From positions 145,204,394 to 145,268,393 of the forward strand of contig OY821519.1 in assembly GCA_963682025.1 (NCBI GenBank): a stretch of DNA of 64,000 nt, in the 5' to 3' direction. Below the pieces are notes generated by a model. That model worked only from the letters and a program-made list of their open reading frames with translations, had not been told where the DNA came from and did not search any database. Of the stretch, positions 33,251-46,363 are shown piece by piece. The stretch is from Cordilura impudica (lineage: Eukaryota; Arthropoda; Insecta; Diptera; Scathophagidae). The position numbers and the translations under genes were made by a program. Every line of letters begins with the position of its first letter. The first letter of the stretch is position 1.

Positions 33251-35329
33251 CTTCAAACGTTTTATTATTCAAGTAAATGACAACAAACGTATAAAAAAGT
33301 TTTTTTTGAAAATAAATAAAAATAAACTTATTTGTTTTACAAACACATAACTTGTTAAGAGCCTTTTAGCGCTTTTTGGGGTATTGTTGTGCACTATTTA
33401 CTCGGGAAAAGTTAGTATTGCTGACAGGGATTAACTCAACTAGAGTCTACCGATCAACCTGGAAACTGACATCTTAAAGTCGTGATATAACTCATTTAGG
33501 CATTAATTCTACTTAAGCTCTTTCAATATTTTATAAACATTCAAAAAGGATTTCTTGTCGTTGTAATCCGCTTAATTTGACTATCAACTAAAAAAAAAGC
33601 TCATGTCGAAAAAGTCTTCAAAAAATGTTGAAAAAAATCGATCATGGTTCTTCAAATTGATACGTTTGGAAATTGATGGGGACGATGCGAAATCACATGA
33701 TTCACAGGTTGTAGGTAGATTTGTAGACTAAATGGCTCAATACTTTAACTAAGTACAATTAACATTCGGAAAAAGTATTCTAGTCCACCCTAATATAATT
33801 ATATATATTCATATGTACATATATGTATAATTATATATGATATTACATTTATACTTGACTATGTTGAAAGGAATTGTTAAACTAAAACCTTATAAAATTG
33901 TTACTTTGAAAACTGTTGTATATTAGATTTTGGTGTGGAAACAATGAATGAAGAGTAAACCATTTGAACATCAAAATTAAATTTACGAAATTTTGAAAAA
34001 AAAACCCATTTATAATCCTATTAATATCATTCTTACGCAATATGAACAATATTCGAGATAAATCATTTCAGCTAGAAATAATATGTAATTGAAAACAGCT
34101 GCGATAGGAAATGTCATGACAATTGTACGAATAGATTCGTTAAGCATGTTGCAAAACCGTCAGGTTTTAAAAATAAGTTCCTTAGATTAAATTTTCGCAA
34201 ATTAATTTAATTTGTTTTATGAAGATTAATTAGACTTTGATGACTTGCTTTCATGATGACTTAGTATTTTCTATTGCTGAGAATAATTTCCTTTGAAAAA
34301 GACCCAGCTTTTGAGGTCCTATTATTCTCTTAGAGAAAAGTTTTTTCGATTAACTATACCTATGTTACTGAAAATTAGTATTTAATTGTTATAAGTAAGT
34401 ATGTATGTATGTCTATATTTATATAGAATGTACATAACACCACTCTGTTGTATGGCTACTACGTGCTAATAAGTTTGTGTTGATATACATACATATCTAT
34501 TTATTTGACCACGACCCATCGTCAGTCTGAGGGTTCATGTAAACAAAGAAAAAAAATAACGGGTGATTGCTGAAAAATAAGAAATATATTCGCAATAATT
34601 ACAAAACAAACAACTACTTTCTCCATTTTTACCCCCCACGCTTTTATTATATCGATCGATTCAGAATCACTGCGAATTTATTGAAAGAATAGATTGCAAG
34701 GTGAACTATCGACGAAAATATCTAATAACGCTGTAATAATATCATGTACTTACCATGCACAACGATTTTAGACTAATTGGGGATTACCCAAATTTAATCA
34801 TGATGTTTTGTTAATACGAATACGTTTATTTGTCGTACTTCGTACTTCAAATTATATATGACTGAGAATAATATATTTAAAAGTAGTTGTTATAATAAAA
34901 TCAAGAACGAAGAAGAATGCGCAAGTCTAAATAAGATAAAGAAATTCAAAATGAGTCTTCATCGTTTGGGCAAAGACTATTGCAATCATATTATTCACAT
35001 AAAATAATATCGTACAATGTGAATACAGTCACCTCAAGCCAAACCTGGTAAATCTATAATTCTGACCCATATAAAATTTTTGAAATACATATACAAATTG
35101 GTTTCTAGATGTGCATATTTTTCATATTTAAAAATAAAAAGGAAGACTAGAATTCATTCACTATGCCAAAAAATAGCGTAGAAAAACAAATAGTCTTGAA
35201 AAGCCAAACTCGGGTATGTGTTAATCACGACTAAATAATTGTAACCATGCATTATTTTGCAGCCAATTTTCCTAAGTATATTTAAAATATGTAGGGAAAC
35301 CCCGAATTGTAATTTTTTTTGTTAAGATA
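33251..35329. other. AT-rich stretch, no recognised gene
   Basis: It holds an AT palindrome near 33790-33842, a GTAT run near 34395 and a small DINE-like scrap (34635-34680, ATATCGATCGATTCAGAATC). Confidence 0.4.
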
Positions 35330-35714
35330 ATGGACCAAAACGAATTTATACCAATTTTAAAGGAAAAGTTGCATAAAAGTTATTAATGACATTGGTCCAA
35401 AACACAAAGCCCATAAGGTGCAGTCTTGGCTGTTGTTTAACGTCCCTCACGTCATAGAAACACCAGCCCAGAGCATTGACATAAATCCTATATAAAATTA
35501 TTGGGACTTCCTCAACAAAAAGATTGTGGAACACATGCTTCCAGCAAAGCTGAATAGAAAAATTCCTACTCTAGTAATGGTAAAAATTCCGCCTGACCAT
35601 TTCCAAAAATTAGTCAAATCTATCCACAAGGGGTTCAGAATGGTTATATACAAAAAGGCATTGCATAAGAAATATTATTTATTGCAGATAATAACTAGAA
35701 TTGCAAGCCTTTGA
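35330..35714 (+). pseudogene. Tc1-like transposase relic (C-terminal half)
   Basis: Pieces read MDQNEFIPILKEKL, then HKVQSWLLFNVPHVIETPAQ, DINPI-stop-NYWDFLNKKIVEH and KIPPDHFQKLVKSI...YKKALHKKYY. The order matches the C-terminal half of Tc1-like transposases (DLNPIEN-W region and helices after it). It contains a stop and frameshifts. Confidence 0.65.
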
Positions 35715-35811
35715 AGACGTCGGAGCCTGGCTTGTTTTCTGTTTTCGTATATTAATATACAAATATCCAATCAAGACACATATTACAAGTTTTTTGTATT
35801 AGTGTCCTAGT

Positions 35812-36033
35812 TTGTCTTGGAGTAACTGTAGTTCTAGGCACAAGTTACCTTTGCGGAAATTAATGTCATTCATTACAAAGGAATTTCATTCTTTCAGTTT
35901 TGTAGATGATGTTGGATTTAAGGAATTTGTAAATGTATTAGAAAGCAATTTTTCACTTTCACCTCGTTGGCATACGTATACGTTAGCAATGTTTCTTTGT
36001 CCAATACGCATGAAATGCGCAAAAAAAATTTAA
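35812..36033 (+). pseudogene. hAT-family transposase fragment
   Basis: One frame contains MSFITKEFHSFSFVDDVGFKEFVNVLESNFSLSPRW. This matches the conserved block of BED-type hAT transposases before the catalytic core (IVxDLxPFSxVEDxGFxxFVxxLDPxYxLPSR). The C-terminal RNase H fold is absent. Confidence 0.6.
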
Positions 36034-36314
36034 GAACATTTAAAAAAAAAATATTGGGTACTATATTTGGATTTCATCTAATAAAAAAGAACTAAAAGCT
36101 GACATGTGGTCTGGAATTGGGCGTTGACAAAAAAAAATACTTCACAAAAAATGTAGATGAATTTTAAGGTTATGACAATTTAAATTGGGAAACTCTTGAA
36201 AAAAAAAACCACTGCTAAAATAAATGTTTCACAAAAAATTCTCTAAATACATTTTTTATTTAGAGAAAATCAAATAACGAAATCAAAAGTTATGGTCTCT
36301 TAAAATTTTTTGAC

Positions 36315-36710
36315 AAAACAAGTGTGTTAAATTCGACTATGGCGAATCTATGATACCCTCTACCTGTATCTTATGTTTACATTAATATCTGGACTGATTG
36401 CACTATTTAGAATAAATTCAAAAAAAATATTTTAAAAAGGTAACAAGTTGATAAACTTAATAATAAATTGTTACATACAATACACAATAACGACAAACAA
36501 CATTATTCTAAGTTTACCCAGTTAAATGATTTATTTTGTGAATGAGCATGATTTTAACAGACAGACACGCAGAGAGACAGACGAACATCGCTACAAAGAC
36601 TCGAGTTGTTATGAGGATCAAAGATATATGTATACTTTTTGGGGTTAAGATTTAATTTTTTCATACAATCAGAATGACAAACTTATATACCTTATGCACA
36701 CTGGTCTGGA
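36315..36710 (+). mobile_element. DINE-like element, family B
   Basis: It begins ACAAGTGTGTTAAATTCGAC and TATGGCGAATC (5' hairpin), has a GACAGACACGCAGAGAGACAG tract and a GAATGACAAACTTATATACC end. The same family lies inverted at 48820-50095 and 56504-57012. Confidence 0.55.
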
Positions 36711-36944
36711 GCGTACAAATAAATAAATATCAATACGAAAATATGTTCTTTTGAAATTAAAAACTTTTTATACCATTTCCAATTATATTACAGAAAGTAT
36801 CGACAAAATTGTAACGTACATTTTCACTTGTAAAATAATAATTAATATTGCGAACTACTTTATCATTTAATAATTTAATTAAATTTTTAGCTAAACATAT
36901 ATTAATAATATTTTATAATTATTTATTTAAACAACCGCTTATGA

Positions 36945-37205
36945 TGAAAAAGTTTCTCGGCAAACAGTTTCCCGGGGTAATAAAATTCGAACGAATGTTT
37001 TACTATTAAGAGCAACCCATGAAGTGGTTGAAAAAAGGGCTATTCTGACTAGAAAAATATTATCACTTTTTAAGAAAAATCCGAATATTTCGGGAAGAAG
37101 AGCAGCTAAAAAAATTAATTGCTCGAAGTGATTCGTAGGAAAAGTAAAAAAGGAGGCAGGACTCAAATCGTCTAAAGTACAGCGAATCCACCATATGCCC
37201 ATAGA
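36945..37205 (+). pseudogene. Tc1/mariner-superfamily N-terminal DNA-binding remnant
   Basis: The frame reads TRKILSLFKKNPNISGRRAA, then KKINCSK-stop-FVGKVKKEAGLKSSKVQR. It is a helix-turn-helix type domain followed by the KVKKExGLKxxKxQ linker found in some Tc1/mariner transposases. There is no catalytic part next to it. Confidence 0.5.
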
Positions 37206-37563
37206 AAGCTATTCGGTCTTGCAAAAAATGTGATGAAGATCATATAACAAGTCACCAAAAATACTACTGCGTCTAACACTAAACTACTTTAAAAGCGTTA
37301 TTGGAAGATATTCCCGAAAAATTAAAAATTTTCATTTAAAACAATTTTGAAAAGTAATATAAAATATGATAATATAAATAACATTGTCATCAATTAGTTG
37401 TAATTTTTATATTAAGATGTATCCTTTCGTTTTTCTGTTTGTCTACTTGTCAGTCTGTCTGTCTGTTCAAAATAAATTGCGCTTTTTTGCTATTTTTGAA
37501 TTTAAGGTAATGTGTTCTTATCTTTCCAGAATTACAATTATTTCAGTTATTATTTTTTATCTA

Positions 37564-37911
37564 AACTACCCAGGAAAAAACATTACCAAATAATGGGTTT
37601 TAGAAGGAGAAGAAACTGGTTGAAGTTTGCCTGATATGCTCATTATTTTAACACGGGGATGTCATTGTAGGTAGCTAGTTGCCATTATTTTCACTTTGAA
37701 AGTAATGCAGTATGCAACGAGCTGGCATGATATATAAGTAGCTGTATAACACATTACTAGTAACGCCTACGCAAATATAAGTAGCAGTATAACACATTAT
37801 TAGTAACGCCTTATTTGCACTTTAGCAGTAATGCAGTGGGCAGGGGTAGGTCATTATTGGTAATGCAAAAATCACTGAGCTGCTATTACGAAACTTTTAC
37901 TGGGTAATTTG
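37564..37911. mobile_element. MITE-like element with TTACCCAGTAAAA-type ends
   Basis: CTACCCAGGAAAAAACATTACC on the left and, inverted, AATTACCCAGTAAAAG on the right bound about 345 bp. The interior repeats ACACATTANTAGTAACGCC twice and AGTAATGCAGT twice. A target duplication is not clear. Confidence 0.4.
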
Positions 37912-37927
37912 ATGTTTTTATACCCTA

Positions 37928-38352
37928 CTAGCTGAACCTGGTGTTCTTCGCTACCCCTAATCGTTATAAAATAAAAAAAATATTTATACATTAACAAAAT
38001 ATATATAATAACAACTTTATATTTAATAGAAGTTATCATGGATTTTAATTTTTCTAAAAAGGGCGTGGTCCCGCCCAGTTTTCTTGTAGTACTATTTCTA
38101 TTAATTTCAATACGATATATACCAAATATCATCGCCGTAGGTTAAAAAATGGTCGAGATATGACGATTTTAAATTTTGGGTTATATCGGTGGGACCACTC
38201 CCCTTTGCCCACTAACATCTTTATATTGTAAGGACTTATTATTTCGCAAAAATATCCTTTTGTGAAAACTTCATGACGATCCTTCCAGTAGTTTAAAAGA
38301 TAAAACGATTTTTATTTTTATAAAAAGGGGCGTGGTCCCGCCCACTTTTCTT
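37928..38352 (-). mobile_element. Helitron-like fragment with repeated GGGCGTGGTCCCGCCC
   Basis: On the minus strand it ends GGTTCAGCTAG then T, like a Helitron 3' end. It contains GGGCGTGGTCCCGCCC at 38061-38076 and 38328-38343. It directly adjoins the end motif TTTTTATACCCTA of a DINE-like element on the left and DINE-like sequence on the right, so it may be inserted in one. Confidence 0.45.
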
Positions 38353-38812
38353 CCATAAGATCCAAATTATCATACAAATGTTAGTCAAATTGGGTTTGTA
38401 TGTATATATTACATCCATTAATCAGTAGTCCAAAAATGATCCCTATTGGACAACTCTTAGTTAGAGGCCCCATATAGAGCTGCTTCCCGATATTCACTTA
38501 CATCTATCAAAAAACAAAAATATTGCACTGATTCTTCTCAAATTTTGTTTGTATATATTTTTGCAAAATACAAGAGACTTTACCAAACATGGTCAGGATC
38601 GGTCCATTTTTGGGCCTAGTCCCCATATAGATATAGCATCCGATATGAACTTTTTCATATCTGAAGCCGAAAAATTTAATAAAAATCCCACTCAAATTTG
38701 GTTTATGCCTATTTTCTATATCCAGTTTGTTGGGCCTGAGCGATAGGGTCTCTAAACGCATGGTATAGGGTATCGTATAGTCGGTATAGGCCGACTATAA
38801 TTTTCTTACTTC
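38353..38812 (-). mobile_element. DINE-like element, family A, truncated
   Basis: The 5' two-thirds is present, ending (plus coordinates) with GGTATAGGGTATCGTATAGT and GGCCGACTATAATTTTCTTA. The (GTCC)n tract and 3' hairpin are missing. Confidence 0.7.
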
Positions 38813-38994
38813 TTCAATTTCAATTTGTGTTTAAAGAATAAAATTTATTTTTTCAAACATTCACTGATTGATGTTTTCGTAATTAACTAAATGCAATTGT
38901 TTTCAGCTCTATTTTATGCCCATGCTTATTTTAATTGAAATATTAAAATCTTTTGTCTCATTTTAAAATTTTTAAACTCTTTCTTTTAACTCAT

Positions 38995-39375
38995 ACTCAC
39001 TGTCTGTCTGTCTGTCTGTCTGTCTTGGGGCAACCCCATTCCCCCTTATCCAATTGATCTGAAACTTGGCCCATAGTCTTTTTGTGACTACAGATTAATT
39101 TTGGGGTAGTCACGCATAGTCACGCATATTCACGCACAGTCACGGAGTGATCTAAATGTCATTTCCCCTCATTCTATCGATCTGAAACTTGGTCCTTACA
39201 CTTGCTGTTAAAAAGATTAACTTTGACATAGTCGCGTACAGTCACGGAGAGATTAACACCTCACTTCCCCTCATCCGATCAATCTGAAACTTTTTACATA
39301 GACTTGTCGTGGCCAAAGATTAATTTTAAGATAGTCAAACACAGTCACGCACAGTCACGGAAATATTCAAAGCTC
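38995..39375 (+). repeat. ~115-bp tandem repeat (three units) plus GTCT microsatellite
   Basis: The unit CCCCTCATNNNATCNATCTGAAACTTGG...AGATTAATTTTG.GATAGTCACGCACAGTCACGGAG recurs about 39045, 39165 and 39270, after (GTCT)n at 39001-39024. Confidence 0.6.
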
Positions 39376-39436
39376 ATATGCATAAGAAAAGAAAGAGTTT
39401 TAATAAAAACTTTGTTTTTATGGGCTAGATTATTTT

Positions 39437-40212
39437 TATACCCTATACCACTAAGTGGTTTGGGTATAATGACTTTGTGCTGCTGTTTGTAACAACCAAA
39501 AATATTTGACCTAGACCCATCTTTAATTATATCGATCGAATCAGAATCACTTTCTGAGTTGATTTAACAATGTCCGTCCGTCCGTCCGTCCGTCCGTCCG
39601 TCTGTGTGTCCATGTAAACCTTGTAATCAAACTGCAGGTCGCAAATATGAATATATTTTGATGAAATTTGCTATATAAGCTTCTATCGGCCATGGGATAA
39701 ACTGTATTGAAATTGGTGAGAATCGGTCCATGTTCAGACCTAGCCCCCATACAAATTACCCCTATGAAATCGACCATAAGATCCAAATTGTCATATAGAT
39801 CTTACTCAAATTGGGTTTGTATGCGTTCATTATATCCATTAATGAGTAGTCCAAAAATGATCCCTTTGGCCCCATATAGACTGCTTCCCGATCTTCACTT
39901 AAATGTATTAAAAACAAAAATAATGCACTGGTTCTTCTCAAATTTTGTTTGTACATATTTTTGCAAAATACAAGAGACTTTACCAAACATGATCAGGATT
40001 GGTCCATTTTTGGACCTAGTCCCCATATAGATATAGCATCCGATATGAACTTTTTCATATCTGCAGCCAAAAAAATTAATAAAAATCCCACTCAAATTTG
40101 GTTTTTGCTTATTTTCTATGTCCAGTTAGTTGGGCCTAAGAGATAGGGTTTCTAAACGCATGGTATAGGGTATCGTATAGTCGGTCTAGACCGACTATAA
40201 TTTTCCTACTTA
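39437..40212 (-). mobile_element. DINE-like element, family A, well preserved
   Basis: This is a full-length inverted copy with (GTCC)n at about 39571-39600 and TAGTCGGTCTAGACCGACTA at its 5' end (about 40178-40197). Confidence 0.8.
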
Positions 40213-42230
40213 TTATTTATTTATTTATTTATTTTTTATGTCGACAAACGTCGTTTTCTTTGAAAAAGGAAACTACCAATGCAACCACCCATGTAGACAT
40301 AAGTTGTTGCTTGAAAAATGGATTTTTTTTGTTCATCAACAAAAAGTTAACGCGACTTAGGATGAGAATATAACAACGTATCAAGAATAATAGTGACGAA
40401 AAATAACAGAAACAAACACAACAGCTTTTATAAGTGGTAATAAACTGAAAAATAATCCAATATTATTTTGCATTTTTTTTTTTTAATAACAACGTATGTC
40501 GCTATGTGTCGTTTTCTGAGAAAATAATTTGTCAGCGATCAAACGAAGGTTGACATACGTCGTTAGTGCTGCAAATTAATTTAATAAACATTTAAGTTAC
40601 GTCGTTATTTAAAGAAAAAAACTCAGAAATGGTCAATATTTTTTTTTTAGTTAGACCCATGTAAAGAGCGTTAAAAATTATTATATTTGGCATCGTTAAC
40701 TCAAAACTGACAAAAATTGACATACGCGGTTATTCCAGAAAACCACAGATATTTTATAAAGTAATTTTGACATCAAGAGTATCCCACGGACTAATTTCAG
40801 AAAAGAAGTCCAAAATATTATTTTGTAGAATTATTAAAATATTATCAACAAGTTTTATCGAAATCCTTCCACAAATATATCTTATTTCGATATTTTGTTT
40901 GTTAATGTTATTATCCTTAAATTTCACATTTGACTTTCAAGAGGGATAGTTTATAATGTTTCAGTGTAACCTTAATTTACAATATTGAGAACTTATATCA
41001 GGTAGTATAATATTGTTAAGAAGGATAAATTAAATTATTTCAATGTCTTTAAAAATGTGAGCTCGATTTTCTCAAACAAGTGGTCTGCGGTGCATTTATT
41101 GCTTGGGGAACTTGATATAACTTGGCTGTTTTCAGCCGCTAATAGATTCTGTTGTTTTGTTAGAAAGATAATTTACTCTAGATTATGGTTTATTAATTAA
41201 CTTAATTAAAACGCAATTATTAATATCAAAATTTTTGTGGAAAATTAATTTTTTTAAAATAATTTTTACATATAAAATCATATTTGAACTTTGAACTCAA
41301 TGCGCGTCCAGAAAGCATTGTCCGATTTGGCTCAAATTTTGCGCACTAAAGTTTTAGATCCAGTGTCACTATAATCCGGCCCGCACGTCTTGAAATTCCA
41401 AAAAAAATGGCTGTCACCCTAAAAGTAGAACTCGCAATAGCCATAATCAGCTGTCTGTCTGTCTACCTGTCAGTCTGTCGGTCTGTTCAAAACATTCTCC
41501 TGTTCGCAATAAGTAGAGTAGGTTCTACGTACGCCTAAAATATTCGTCATAATCAATAATCATAATCTCCGTGATTACTCATCCGATCTTCCTGAAATTT
41601 CCACAGAGTTTTACTGCAGATATGGGAAGCGCTATAGGCCATAATTTTTTAAAATATTTTTATAGGCACCTCCCATACAAAGTAATTTTTTAATATCATC
41701 TATATTGAGTACTATGATAGGGAGAGCTTTGCAAATTTGTATGATGTCACCTATTATTAATGTTAGTAGCTATGCCGGAAATGGGCGGGTTCGGATAAGT
41801 GATAAATAATTACTCAATATCATATATTTCGAGTACCATAACACAGACATCTATTATTAATGTGAGTAGTCAGTAGTTATTAGCGAAGCACACTGGATTA
41901 CATCTAGTGCTATATATTTTTCTTTCATATTTCGTTTTTGTTTTGTTATTGCCATATGCTTACAGCAATGTAAAAAATAGTAGTAGATAAAATTAATAAC
42001 GATCGTACATCGTAATCCGAAAAATTGCAGCCATCGCGAATTTTCTGTACACGAATGTACCCTCGATTTCGAATGTCGTGATTTGGCCTCAGTTTAAACA
42101 GTTTTTTTATGATTTTCTTAGAGTTCTAAAATTTAATTATTTAATATATTTTCTGCAAATAACTCTGAATCAGGTATTTTCTTTTGAAAAAAATTTTACG
42201 AAAGGAAAAATTTTTCTAGTGAACCTATTT
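40213..42230. other. No recognised gene; spaced ACGTCGTT motifs and satellite-like segments
   Basis: 40215-40760 holds at least five imperfect copies of GACATACGTCGTTTTTCTGAAAA. 41290-41900 holds a GTCTGTCTGTCTACCTGTCAG tract followed by GATCTTCCTGAAATTTCCAC, a common satellite-type arrangement in flies. There is no coding evidence. Confidence 0.4.
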
Positions 42231-43450
42231 TAAGCCCTTATGACACTACATTTTTCTTTCATTGAATTAATATAGAATTGATAGAAAGAAACAATAAATG
42301 TTAGAAAGAACAAACTATAAAAAATGTAAACAATAATGTAAATGATATCAACTTTTTGTTTATGAGAAAACACCAATATAAAAACAAGTAAGAAAATTAT
42401 AGTCGGTCTAGACCGACTATACGATACCCTATACCATGCGTTTAGAGACCCTATCTCATAGGGCCAACTAACTGGACATACAAAATAAGCATAAACCAAA
42501 TTTGAGTGGAATTTTTATTAATTTTTTGGCTGCAGATATGAAAAAGTTCATATCGGATGCTATATCTATATGGGGACTAGGCCCAAAAATGGACCGATCC
42601 TGACAATGGTAAAGTCTCTTGTATTTTGCAAAAATATATACAAACAAAATTTGAGAAGAATCAGTGCAATATTTTTGTTTTTTGATAGATTTAAGTGAAG
42701 ATCGGGAAGCAGCTCTATATGGGGCCTATGACTAAGAGTTGTACAATAGGCATCATTTTTGGACTACTGATTAATATATACATACAAACCCAATTTGACT
42801 AAGATTTGTTTGATAATTTGGATCTTATGGCAATATATGTTGATTTCATAGGGGTCATTTGTATGGGGCTAGGTCTCAACATGGACCGATTCTCACCAAT
42901 TCCAACAGCGTTCATCCCATGGCCGATAAAAGATCAATTGCCAAATTTCATCAAAATATATTCATATTTGCGACCTGCAGTTTGATTACAAGCTTTACAT
43001 GAACACACAGACGGACAGACGGACGGACGGACGGACATCGTTAAATCGAATCAGATAGTGATTCTGATTCGATCGGTATAATTCAAGATGGGTGTAGGTC
43101 AAATATTTTTGGTTGTTACAAACAGCAACACAAAGTCATTATACCCAAACCACATAGTGGTATAGGGTATAAAAAACGGTTAATATCACTGAATTTGTCC
43201 ATAAACCGCAGTTCAGCAACACTTTTAATGTTTCAAGCTTGAAATGTCAATTTTAAGTTGAAAAATTTTACATTTGTTTTTACATAACTTCATTTTTTAT
43301 CGATAACTTCAGTAAAATTTTTGGCAATTTGCTATTTATCTCAATATAGCTGAACTCTTTCCACCTGTTAATTTTTCCTATTACATTATATATGCACTGT
43401 TCACCAAAACTTGAACAATGCAAGAAAAATATAGTGTCATAAGGGCTTTA
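42231..43450. mobile_element. TIR element (AAGCCCTTATGACACTA ends) split by a DINE-like copy
   Basis: AAGCCCTTATGACACTACAT at 42232 recurs inverted at about 43424-43448 with one mismatch in 27 bases, with TA at the borders, as for Tc1/mariner MITEs. After removal of the DINE-like copy at 42383-43174 the element is about 430 bp and non-coding. Confidence 0.65.
42383..43174 (+). mobile_element. DINE-like element, family A
   Basis: Full-length copy inside the TIR element at 42231-43450; (GGAC)n at about 43013-43036. Confidence 0.8.
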
Positions 43451-43556
43451 TAGATGTTACAAATAGGTTAGCTTGAAAGTGATTGCTAAACCAAAGGAAA
43501 ATCACACTTAGACTCTGGGGTCCATTATGATACCACGGGATGAATAGGTGTTCCCC

Positions 43557-46352
43557 TCAGTCCCCACCGTAGAACCAGTTTGAGCTCCTGATGAAGCCCC
43601 TGATATGTGAAATGTCCACATTTGAGAGATCAGAGAGATCGAGAAGAAACGGCGATCCCAATGTTCGAAGTCTCGTTCTGGAGAGCGCCGGGCAATAGCA
43701 AAGGAAGTGCGCTATGTTCTCCACCTCCTCCACATCTATGCAGCTATGACAGAAGTCATTTGACGAGACCCTGAGGCGTTCAGCGTTTCTCCCTATAAGG
43801 CAGTGCCCAGTGATAACAGCAACTACTGTTGAAATCTCCCCACGGTGGAGTGATAGTAGCGCGCTAGAGCGCTTATGATTTAGAGCCGGCCAGATGTGTC
43901 TCGTGTTCCTGCACGTTGATCCATTAGCCCATCTGTTGTCGGTTATGCCGGCGGTGTGAAGCCGAAGTTCCAGCTTGCAAGATTCCAGGGGTATACTAAC
44001 ACATTCCAAGTCCGCTGGAACCCGCAGGGTAGAGCCCTGTCTTGCCAACTCGTCAGCTTTACAGTTTCCCGGTATATTCCTGTGCCCTGGGACCCATATG
44101 AGTCTGATGTCGAACTGCTTGGCCATCTCATTTAAAGACCTGCGGCAGTTAAGGGTGGTTCTTGTTTTCAGGAACATTGATTCCAAGGATTTTACCGCGG
44201 CCTGACTATCAGAGTAGATGTTGACTGCGGTTGTAGGCAGAATATTCCGACCCAACCAGTCAGCAACTTCCTTTATTGCCAGTACCTCTGGCTGATAAAC
44301 ACTGCAGTGGTCTGACAACCTGCGAGCCAGATTTAGTCCAAGCTCCTTTGAATAGACTCCGAAACCAACTTGACCACACAATTTCGATTCGTCAGTATAG
44401 AAATTTATCGAACGCCTGCTACCTGGAATCCTCCCTGACCAGGATTCCCTGGTCAGTATCAGAGTTTTGTAGTGTCGTTCGAATACACTCCTCGGAGTAG
44501 TGTAATCCACGTTCAATGGTAAGTTCCTGTTATTCAGGATCACTCCATGGCCACAATTATGACCACGCCATTGTACTGTGCTTCTTAGTCGAATGGCCGA
44601 TGAGGCCGCCGACTGCTTTCCTAATATGTCCAACGGTATTAGGTGTAAGAGGATATTCAAGGCATCCGTAGGTGTGGTACGAAGGGCACCAGTGATACAC
44701 ATGGAAGACAAGAAGGTTGGTATTAGAGGCCTTCCCTAGAGCAGGCCACCAGACGATGACCCCGTACAGCAGTATTGGGCGAACCACCGCTGTGTAGATC
44801 CAGTAAGCAATTTTCGGGCTGAAGCCCCACCGCTTACCAGTGACCTTTTTGCAGGAGTATAAAGCTATAGTCGCCTTCTTCGCCCTTTCCTCCAAGTTCC
44901 GTTCGAAGTTCAGCTTCCTGTCCAGGAATACACCAAGATACATGGCTCCATCAGAGAAGGCGATATCAGCACCGTAAAGAGAAATAGGGTGGAAGGTAGG
45001 TATCTTATACTTCCTCGTGAAAAGAACAAGTTCCGTTTTGGTAGGATTTACTCCCAGACCGCAACTACTTGCCCAGCTAGATAGCATAGTGAGAGCCCTA
45101 TGTAGAATGTCTCTAAGTGTGGATAGAAACTTCCCATTTACGGCTATGGCCACGTCATCAGCATAGGCGACCACGTTGCAGCCTTGTCTCTCCAACGAAA
45201 GTAGCATTGAGTTTAGCGCTAAGTTCCATAGAAGTGGTGACAGAACGCCTCCTTGTGGCGTTCCCCTATTCACGAATCGGGATATTAGAATCGTTCCCAA
45301 TTTAGACGTTATCCGCCTGTTGGCAGTCAGATTTCCGATCAGTGAGATGATCACGGAATTCACTCCCAGACTAGATAGTGCCGCTAATATCGAGTCCGGC
45401 GTGACATTGTTAAAAGCCCCTTCTATATCCAAAAAGGCTGTCATTGTGTATTCTCCTACCGAGAGCGATTTCTCGATGGTACTCACAAGCTCGTGAAGAG
45501 CTGTTTCGGTTGACCTTCCCTTGCTGTAAGCGTGTTGTCGCGCCGACAGCAGTTTAGGATCAATAACTCTTCGTAAGTAAGAATCTATCAAGCGGTCCAT
45601 TGTCTTCAATAAGAACGATGATAAACTTATTGGTCTGAAGTCTTTTGGGACAGTTTGTGAACTTTTTCCAGCTTTTGGAATGAACACCACTTTCGTCTCC
45701 CTCCACTTCAGGGGTATATAAGATAAGTTGATACAGCGAGTGAAAAGCCTACATAGCCAAGGGGAAATGTAGTCCGACACGTGCTGCAATTCAGCTGGAA
45801 TGATACCGTCAGGTCCTGGAGATTTGTAAGGTTTGAAGCTTCTAATCGCCCAGTTCAGTGTTGGTATGTTGACTATCTCCGAATCAATATCCGTCGTACT
45901 AGCGTCTGAGTATTCTGACGTCTGAATCGACGTAGGGGAGTTGCCCGGAAAATGGGTATCCAGTAGCAGGCTAAGTGATTCCCCACTAGAGGTAGTCCAC
46001 ACCCCCAATGGATCTTTCAGATAACCTAATGTGTCAGTGGTAGAAGCCAGAACCTTTCGCAGCCTGGATGCCTCGGAAACGTCCTCTATGTTATCACAGG
46101 ATTTTTTGCAAGAATCGCATTTTGCCGTTCTAATCTTCTTCTTGTAGGTCCTAAGCTGCAGCTTGTAGGCCAACCAATCCTCGTCCGCTCTTGAAGACTT
46201 TGCCTTGTTAAAGAGTTTCTTGCAGGAGTCTCTGCCCTGTTGCAGCTCGCTAGACCACCAAGGTGGTTTCTTCTTGCCCTTTGGCCTTGCTGCGAGGCAA
46301 GAAGCATCTAAAGATTTGTTAAAAACCGTCGCAATATGATCCACTAGACCAC
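43557..46352 (-). pseudogene. LOA-like non-LTR retrotransposon: reverse transcriptase and RNase H
   Basis: Two overlapping frames make up the polyprotein. The first (46344-44557) has a KKPPWWSSELQ linker, FKPYKSPGPDGIIPAELQ, DFRPISLSSFLLKTMDRL, HAYSKGRSTETALHELV, FLDIEGAFNNV (motif A), RGTPQGGVLSPLLWN (motif B) and AYADDVAIAV (motif C). A single frameshift near 44710 moves to the second (44711-43557), which has an RNase H domain with FYTDES, PEVLAIKEV, IYSDSQAA and CKADELA (catalytic D-E-D-D set), then a CHSC...HFLCYC zinc knuckle. RT plus RNase H with these signatures fits the LOA/Bilbo/Baggins group. No endonuclease or ORF1 is present. It is otherwise little decayed, so insertion is probably fairly recent. 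The left limit near 46352 is where a TIR element begins. Confidence 0.85.
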
Positions 46353-46363
46353 GTTCGTGGTCA

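Noticed and set aside
45176..45496. 106-codon plus-strand frame
   Set aside because: Antisense shadow of the LOA-like reverse transcriptase.
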